The notes beneath the pieces were generated by a model. That model searched no databases, was not told the origin of the DNA, and saw only the letters and a program-made list of their open reading frames with translations. From Takakia lepidozioides (Eukaryota > Streptophyta > Takakiopsida > Takakiales > Takakiaceae), in the NCBI GenBank assembly GCA_030704615.1, contig CM060731.1, positions 81,512,756 through 81,572,755 of the forward strand: a stretch of 60,000 bases of DNA. Reading direction: 5' to 3'. The stretch's first letter is position 1. The number at the start of each line of letters is the position of its first letter. Both the position numbers and the translations under genes were made by a program. Shown one piece after another: positions 54,860 to 60,000 of this stretch.

Positions 54860-55960
54860 TTGGACCTACAACAGGGATGACTGTAGATCAAGTGTCTGAG
54901 AACCCTGAGGCCAGCAATGAGCAAGGTGGCGCCAAAGATATACATGAGGATTTAGTTGTGTTGGGACTACCTCCGCACTGGAGACACTGCAGCCACTGTG
55001 ACTGCCAAGGAGAGGGATCGGATCCTACAACGAGCCAAGAGGTTCAAGTGGGAGGGGACACACCTGCTCCGAGTGGGGGAGGATGGTCGAGTGAGGGTTG
55101 TGCCTCACCCAACACAGCGGGCATGGTTAGTGCGGCATGCCCATGAGGAGTTGGGGCATTTTGGGGTGCGACGCACTCATAGTCTACTGCAGGGGCAGTA
55201 TTGGTGCGTGGTATGCACACAGAGGTGCAACAAATTTGTGGCTAGGTGCATGGTGTGACAGGGTGCGTGCTTCATTCAACGCCCCTACTCCACAATTGCA
55301 CCCTCTTCCGATCATGGGATTGGGCTACAGGTGGAGTCTTGACTTCGCAGGGGCGTTGCCACTGACCATGCGTCACAAAAGTACGTTTGGTTGATGGTGG
55401 AGCACTTCTCCAAAGTGGATCGAGTTGGTTCCGTTGCCTGATAAGGCTAGTGAGGGGAGTGCGTATGCATTCTTGGGATTGTGTACTTAGCCGCTTTGGT
55501 GCTCCAGCTGAGGTACTCACGGACCAAGGGAGAGAGTTCTTGGGGGAGTTTCAGGCTTTGTGTGACAAGGCCTTGATAGACCACCGCACCACTTCTCGGG
55601 ATCATCCTGAGGCCGATGGCTTGGCAGAGAGGGTTGTTCAGATAGTGAAGAGGGATTTGCGCAAGTATGGCTTGCAGAAGGGACACCTAGGAGATTGAGA
55701 CCTTCAGTTACCTTGGTTAGCCATGGGCTACAGGTTCAGCAAGCAAGCATCACTTGCCTCCTTCTCACCATACTTTCTTCTCTTTGGCCGAGAGCCGGAT
55801 TTGCCTGCATCCATTCATAGAGAAGCTGCTACAGTTCTCAACCTTGACGATCCGGACATGTGGGCACGTGCATGTGATCAGCGTGCAGAGTTGTTCAAGA
55901 AAGTCATGCCCATGGCTTTCGAGAACCTTGCCATTGCACAACATCGTGATACGTTGAGGT
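54860..55960 (+). pseudogene. GypB-2 integrase
   Basis: The H2C2 zinc-binding domain lies at about 55125-55255 (HAHEELGHFGVRRTHSLLQ then CTQRCNKF; a paired Cys partly rearranged). The core shows LDFAGALPLT (first Asp, about 55340), VLTDQGREFLGEF (second Asp, about 55520) and DGLAERVVQIVKR (Glu, about 55625). After a TGA at 55696 the frame goes on with FSPYFLLFGREPDLP and continues into the PHD region. Frame changes near 55260, 55330 and 55420. Confidence 0.88.
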
Positions 55961-56238
55961 ATGCTACCATACATGGTGGGGGCTATCGTCCTGGGGTTCA
56001 GAGATTTAACCCTGGTGACTATGTTTATCTGCAGCAGACTGCTCCTACAACCTTGGATGTGACTACAGGACGTACTATTTTGAGGGTTCGAGAGGTGTTG
56101 CCCTCAAGAGTCCTAATCTTGGAGGGTCGGGATGGCATGATTTGGAAGGACCATGTGCGTAATTGCGCGCCATGTCACCTTCCAAATGTTGATGGAAGGG
56201 TTGACCCAAACCTGGCAGTGGTACCTGCAAGTTTGAGG

Positions 56239-56373
56239 TGCATGTTGTGTGGGTCTGCTAGAGGGGCAGCCACCATGCTGGTGTGTGATCGATGCTCTAG
56301 AGGCTGGCATATGGGATGTTTGACTCCACCTCTTGAGATGGTTCATGATGGGGATTGGTTATGTCCGCATTGC
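56239..56373 (+). pseudogene. PHD finger at the integrase C-terminus
   Basis: In the open frame 55723-56382, after NPGDYVYLQQ and NVDGRVDPNLAVV, comes CMLCGS...VCDRCSRGWHMGCLTPPLEM...DWLCPHC. Spacing CxxC-x11-CxxC-x4-H-x2-C-x14-CxxC gives the C4HC3 cross-brace of a PHD finger, with the usual Trp before the last pair. PHD fingers read histone H3 tails, often methylation at K4. Here it takes the place of the chromodomain found at this position in chromoviruses such as GypA. All zinc ligands are intact, and the protein ends two residues later (IG, stop). Confidence 0.9.
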
Positions 56374-56641
56374 ATTGGATAGTGGGAGTGGATACAACCA
56401 TGGAAGGCTAACAAGAAATGCAAGGCCAAGCTACTAGGAGACCTTGAACACACGAGATCCTGGCTCAAGTTCACAGATTGCAAGACGGCGACTAACGATG
56501 GGGCTACTCTTGTACCCGGCCTCTTGGTCTATAGAGTTTGAGTACAATAGGGACAGTGATAGAGGACTTAGTACGGCTGTGGCTATTACATCTTGTAGCT
56601 ATCTGGAGTTAGAGGGACCTATCCACCAGCTAGGGGGCGAT

Positions 56642-57164
56642 TGTGGCAGACTACTTTATTGTGCATATATGCGTGGTGTGGTTTGGACAACGATGTAGTT
56701 GTGTAGCGATATGTATGTGCACGACAGCTGTCAAGTTAAATAAACACAGTGTGAAACTAACTAGAATAAAGCTAGTTATTTATATTTAACACTTGGATTT
56801 AGTTCAAGTGTTAAGTCAGGTGTCAAGTTTAGTTTGACACCTGAACCGTCTTATCTTCACGAGAGCGTCAGTCGTGCGGCTCATATCTCTCGAGTTGAGC
56901 CTGCACGACCGAGCTCCTTCACCGTTCAGAACCTGAGTGTGCTTATGAAGGGAGGATAGGTTGTTGTGGGGTGGAGTCCCCATAGCTTGGGGTGCCCCTG
57001 GCTTGACTAATATTTTAAAGAGTGATGGTGTTGTGTTTTGTGTTTCTCTTGTTATTTGAGTTTAGTCCTTTCTTATCATTGTGGCAGACTACTTTATTGT
57101 GCATATATGCGTGGTGTGGTTTGGACAGCGATGTAGTTGTGTAGCGATATGTATGCGCACGACA
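56642..57164 (+). repeat. 3' LTR of GypB-2
   Basis: 523 bp, TGTGGCAGAC...GCACGACA. An 85-bp unit (56642-56726) is repeated at the other end (57080-57164) around an inner module (56729-57078, TGTCAAG...TTATCA). The module is packed with hairpins at 56759-56777, 56786-56814, 56816-56844, 56871-56909 and 56978-56992. Confidence 0.85.
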
Positions 57165-57660
57165 TCGACATGTCGGTGTCGGAGTCGAGACACATTTCCT
57201 GCACATGCACATGTTGAGGTTACAAACAAATTACAAATAATGAGTAGCATAATATTCAACGAGACGCGAATTCGTCCAACTCACCTCCCGCATATAGTCG
57301 CCGAACTGGAGGAAACGATAATGCCACCATGCTAGCCAACTGACCATTGCTCCCTCGTCTGATTTCTTTACAGCACCTGACGTTGTCCACCAAGCCCGTA
57401 TACATGCAAACTGTGTCTCTGCATCATCCAAGGTGGGAGCATGCTTCCACGCAAGACACATGGAATGGTGCTCATCTATGAAATCTGGCGCCACAAGCCT
57501 GGTTGTGTACTGCGACAAGCTCTGTAGAAAATGGAACCCACAAGATCTCTCCTTGCCTTTCATGGGAACATTGGGGTCTTCCCTGTACACCCTTCGGATG
57601 GCAGCCCAATTTGCTTGTGCGTTGTCCGCCATGAAACCTCGGAAATTGGGAAGGGCAATC
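57165..57660 (-). pseudogene. MULE transposase, catalytic-region exon and start of the next exon
   Basis: The minus-strand exon runs from about 57648 (after an AAACAG acceptor) to 57285: GRIALPNFRGFMADNAQANW, KERSCGFHFLQSLSQYTTRL, TQFACIRAWWTTSGAV, WWHYRFLQFGDYMRE. This is the 'FkGFmADsAqANW...ER.C.FHw..S' region of a plant MULE-type transposase. It ends at a consensus donor (GAG/GTGAGT). An 86-bp intron (57284-57199) ends TGTGCAG, and the next exon (EMCLDSDTDMS) is cut at 57165 by the GypB-2 LTR. The SWIM exon on the far side of the block (31044-30441) is its likely continuation. This exon has no internal stop. Confidence 0.75.
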
Positions 57661-58781
57661 CTGCCCTGGCTATCTGTTTCGTTTATTGTTTCCCTGCCAA
57701 AGAAGCATCTCCGATTGGTGTGTCCTCTCCTTTCATTTCACAAATAGCATTGCATTAAGCATCCTACAGTGGGTGGTCGTAGACATTGCACCCATTGTCA
57801 CCCACCACTGGTGATTTGTAAGTTCGCGTTGATATGGTCGATACATGTGATACCCAACACGTGTTTGTACAAGAGTCCTTAACTACTCGTCATCCGGACA
57901 TTGGAATCAGGCCATTCGACGGCACCGCTCAGAGTTCGCCTTGTCCCACACGCGGTACATTTTGAATACGAAACAACGATCTGCCTCAGTTCCTTGTCCT
58001 GACAACCTACTTCCTTGAATGTAGTCATAGCTTCACATCGTCGCTCGCTTCACCTCCAGAGGTGGAATGCATATCCGATGCCCGCTCGCCAATTCGCTGT
58101 TTGCAGGAGACAATATGGTTTCGACATGCGCTGAACCACAGACGGTGGGACCTGACTCCATCACCAGGCAGCCACTCCATTTCCCTTCTCACTCGAGAGG
58201 AACTCTTCTTGCTCTTCCATCAGTCCTTCTAGGCTGGCCTCATGGCTATCTTTGTATTGGTCGGCCTGCAGCTGGAGCGAGGGGGGTTTGGGCCACGCCA
58301 CGTCGTCAACGCACCGCCTCCGTGCCACGAGCTGCACTGCTGTGGGGGCATCCCTCCATCCCGCGAGTTCTCCCCTCGCCAATGCATTGCGTTGGTGCTA
58401 CGCTTGCGGAAAACGCACGTGTTTGCAAGCGCGGGCATGGGCAGGAAACAGTGCAACACATAGGCAACGTTCCTTGGCCCCATTACAAACAGACATCCGA
58501 CAATGTGGGTGGTTCGTTAGTGCAATGCCCGAACAACTTGAAATGTGTGGAGTTTTGGTGACCTTGTGCTCCTGAGTCTGTTGAGTCAAATGGTGTGAAT
58601 TTTGCTGTGCCTGTCTTCATACCGTTCCTCGTTTCCTGTGACCTCTGGTTTGTAAGTGGAAGCGTTGGGAGGAAACACCTGTGCAACGCTGCCCCCGCAC
58701 AACAACGTAGCGCACCCGCACACATCGAGCATCTTCATTCTGGTGGTTTGGTGACTCAACCAAGGATAACCGTCATGTTTC
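57661..58781. other. Region between MULE exons, unassigned
   Basis: No clear MULE exon was recognised here, although the gene should span it. Short frames on both strands (for example plus 58067-58561) carry no motif. Probably introns plus decayed exons. Confidence 0.35.
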
Positions 58782-59440
58782 CTATCCATATCTGTCAACA
58801 TTCCGACGCCCTGGAATAGTCCGTTCGAGAAGGAACTCAAAGAAGATATTACCGTCGACGTCTGCGGGAAGGCATGTAACGGATTTTAATTGCAACTTGC
58901 TGTAGTCCAGCCCAGCCAGCTCGAGCGTTGTCCTCCATGTGAAGCCCTCGCAGAATTTCAAGAATGGATCGAATTGCCGAGCTCGTGTTGGGAATATGAC
59001 TCCCTCGTCCGCTGATGTCCATTGAGGACTTGCCTGATCTCCAGGATGATCTCGGAACTTCCATGACCCTCGTCTGAGTCGGACAGGTTTGAACAACCCG
59101 GTTCTCGCTCATTCTTCATTGATGGGGTCGGCTCTGGATTTACTTCGTTGCGGACTTCTCTCTTTGAGGTACCCAGTCTCTGATTCGCGGATTGTTTCCG
59201 TAAAGGCGCCAGGATAGAAGGCATTTGGCGGGCAAATGAAGTCCCCACAGCCCTGTATATGACGCTGTCCAATGGTGGAACTCGCCATTCCCTGCCGTCG
59301 CCGAAATCATCGTGGAGCACAACAATACTTTTGACTACAACTCCGTTTGAATCCTTCCTTTCCTCCTCCAAAAATACCGACCCCGGTTTCAGGCGGTATC
59401 GAACGCAGAGATATTTCTCCATCACCCGGCAGATGTTCCC
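58782..59440 (-). pseudogene. MULE gene, N-terminal part
   Basis: A minus-strand frame from 59425: MEKYLCVRYRLKPGSVFLEE, VVLHDDFGDGREWRVPPL, then a charged linker (NEREPGCSNLSDSDEGHGSS). A frame change near 59050 leads into CEGFTWRTTLELAGLDYSKL and LPADVDGNIFFEFLLERTI, ending about 58782. The order (N-terminal domain, then catalytic region at 57.6 kb) and strand fit one transposase gene. One frameshift; start codon uncertain. Confidence 0.5.
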
Positions 59441-60000
59441 CTTGCACGAAATGTAGCTCTATGCTTGTGAGGAGGGCAGTACACTATAGCGCTCGGGTTT
59501 TCTTCCATGGGAGATGTGCACACATGACTGCCAGGATGGCGTTCGGGCAAGCGCCCTGGGAAAAGGGGATGCAGCGGGGAAGGAATGCAGGGCCGATTTG
59601 TTCCGAGCGGCGAAGCCTATTCACGAATCCGGGAGCCCACTATCCCAAAAATCCACTGTCAGAGTGTAATGAACCTTGTCTCCGGAATGCGGCCCCTGGC
59701 CCTTTGCGCAATAACTGCCAACGGTATGCAGTCAGAAGGTATATGATCAGTGCAGATGCGCTGCGCAAACCAATAATTTTGTCGGCTGACAAGAAGCGTG
59801 GGGGGCAAGCGTGCAAGCACCTTCCCCATGGACAGAGGGAACTGACAGAGGTGGAATTCCAGTGGGTCTGATTGCAAGATTGAGTGCCAGACCCTCGCTG
59901 CCAAAAGTCAACATTCAACAAAATGCAACATTGCACAAAAAGTAGAACTTTGGTTCAAAGGAGACATTTTTATTAATAATGACTGTGACAGTATGCATGC
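59441..60000. other. No recognised gene
   Basis: Frames on both strands (plus 59347-59871, minus 59936-59640) show no motif. May be the upstream region of the MULE gene. Confidence 0.4.

Larger units (their letters stand above)
48620..57164 (+). mobile_element. GypB-2: Ty3/gypsy retrotransposon with DNA methyltransferase and PHD finger
   Basis: Order: leader with extra coding region (48620-50100), Gag (50116-51492), C5 DNA methyltransferase (about 52000-52975), reverse transcriptase (about 53400-54100), RNase H (54330-54720), integrase (about 55000-55960), PHD finger (56239-56373), polypurine tract AGGGGGCGAT, 3' LTR (56642-57164). The RT type (FSLKDLGALKGQE; GEYASATVMPAKKD; FLPFGLKNAPAEFQRVMD) is typical of one gypsy lineage of land plants. 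No 5' LTR was found upstream and no target duplication could be identified. Stops and frameshifts occur in every domain. Confidence 0.9.

Noticed and set aside
31045-57164. Simple target-site duplication around the whole block
   Set aside because: The 5 bp outside the two ends (GAACT and TCGAC) do not match, so one clean insertion is not supported.
58067-58561. 164-residue plus-strand frame
   Set aside because: No motif, lies antisense inside the MULE gene region, and composition is like the neighbouring non-coding DNA.

Overview
The window is nuclear DNA from a land plant, and most of it is layered, decayed transposable elements. Plant markers are PLS-type PPR repeats (VCWNAMIAGY and DMYAKCGS style motifs), a plant-type golgin N-terminus, hAT and Mutator-like (MULE) transposases, Ty3/gypsy chromoviruses primed by initiator tRNA-Met, short GT-AG introns, and fragments of cytosolic and organellar ribosomal protein genes. 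The repeat load and the element types suggest a seed-free plant (fern, lycophyte or bryophyte), but this is an inference. I see no clearly intact host gene, rRNA, tRNA or CRISPR array.

Layout. 0-10 kb: hAT transposase pseudogene, an unrecognised broken multi-exon gene, PPR debris, a minus-strand gypsy remnant with its LTR, a 73-bp tandem repeat and a PPR/integrase chimera. 10-20 kb: a broken coiled-coil protein gene (minus), a 120-bp tandem repeat, three related hairpins, a broken multi-exon gene (plus) and a truncated LTR. 20-30 kb: almost no genes; G-tract/C-tract hairpins, many TTCATCC/GGATGAA mini-palindromes, a large inverted repeat centred near 26.8 kb, a LINE 3' end and several tandem repeats. 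30.4-31.0 kb: the SWIM zinc-finger exon of a MULE gene. 31.0-57.2 kb: a composite block. 57.2-59.5 kb: the transposase part of a MULE gene on the same strand as the SWIM exon. The simplest reading is one MULE gene split by the 26-kb block.

The block is bounded by two copies of one unusual Ty3/gypsy family (here GypB) in opposite orientation: GypB-1 (31045-35975, minus) and GypB-2 (48620-57164, plus). Between them lie fragments of host coding sequence (bL12-like, DEAD-box helicase, golgin, eL28, uL2, a possible transit peptide), a second transposase-like fragment and LTR pieces. A near-complete chromovirus (GypA, 41573-48482, LTRs about 96% alike by eye, 5-bp target duplication CAGAC) has inserted into the composite.

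The most interesting system is GypB-2. Between Gag and reverse transcriptase it carries a cytosine-5 DNA methyltransferase domain in which motifs I, II, IV, VI, VIII and IX/X can be seen in order. Its integrase ends in a C4HC3 PHD finger instead of a chromodomain. GypB-1 has lost about 3.6 kb, including the methyltransferase and reverse transcriptase, but keeps integrase, PHD region and LTR, as a non-autonomous derivative would. All GypB reading frames are broken here, often at homopolymers, so these copies are probably dead, or the sequence carries indel errors. The architecture suggests a retroelement that writes and reads chromatin marks.
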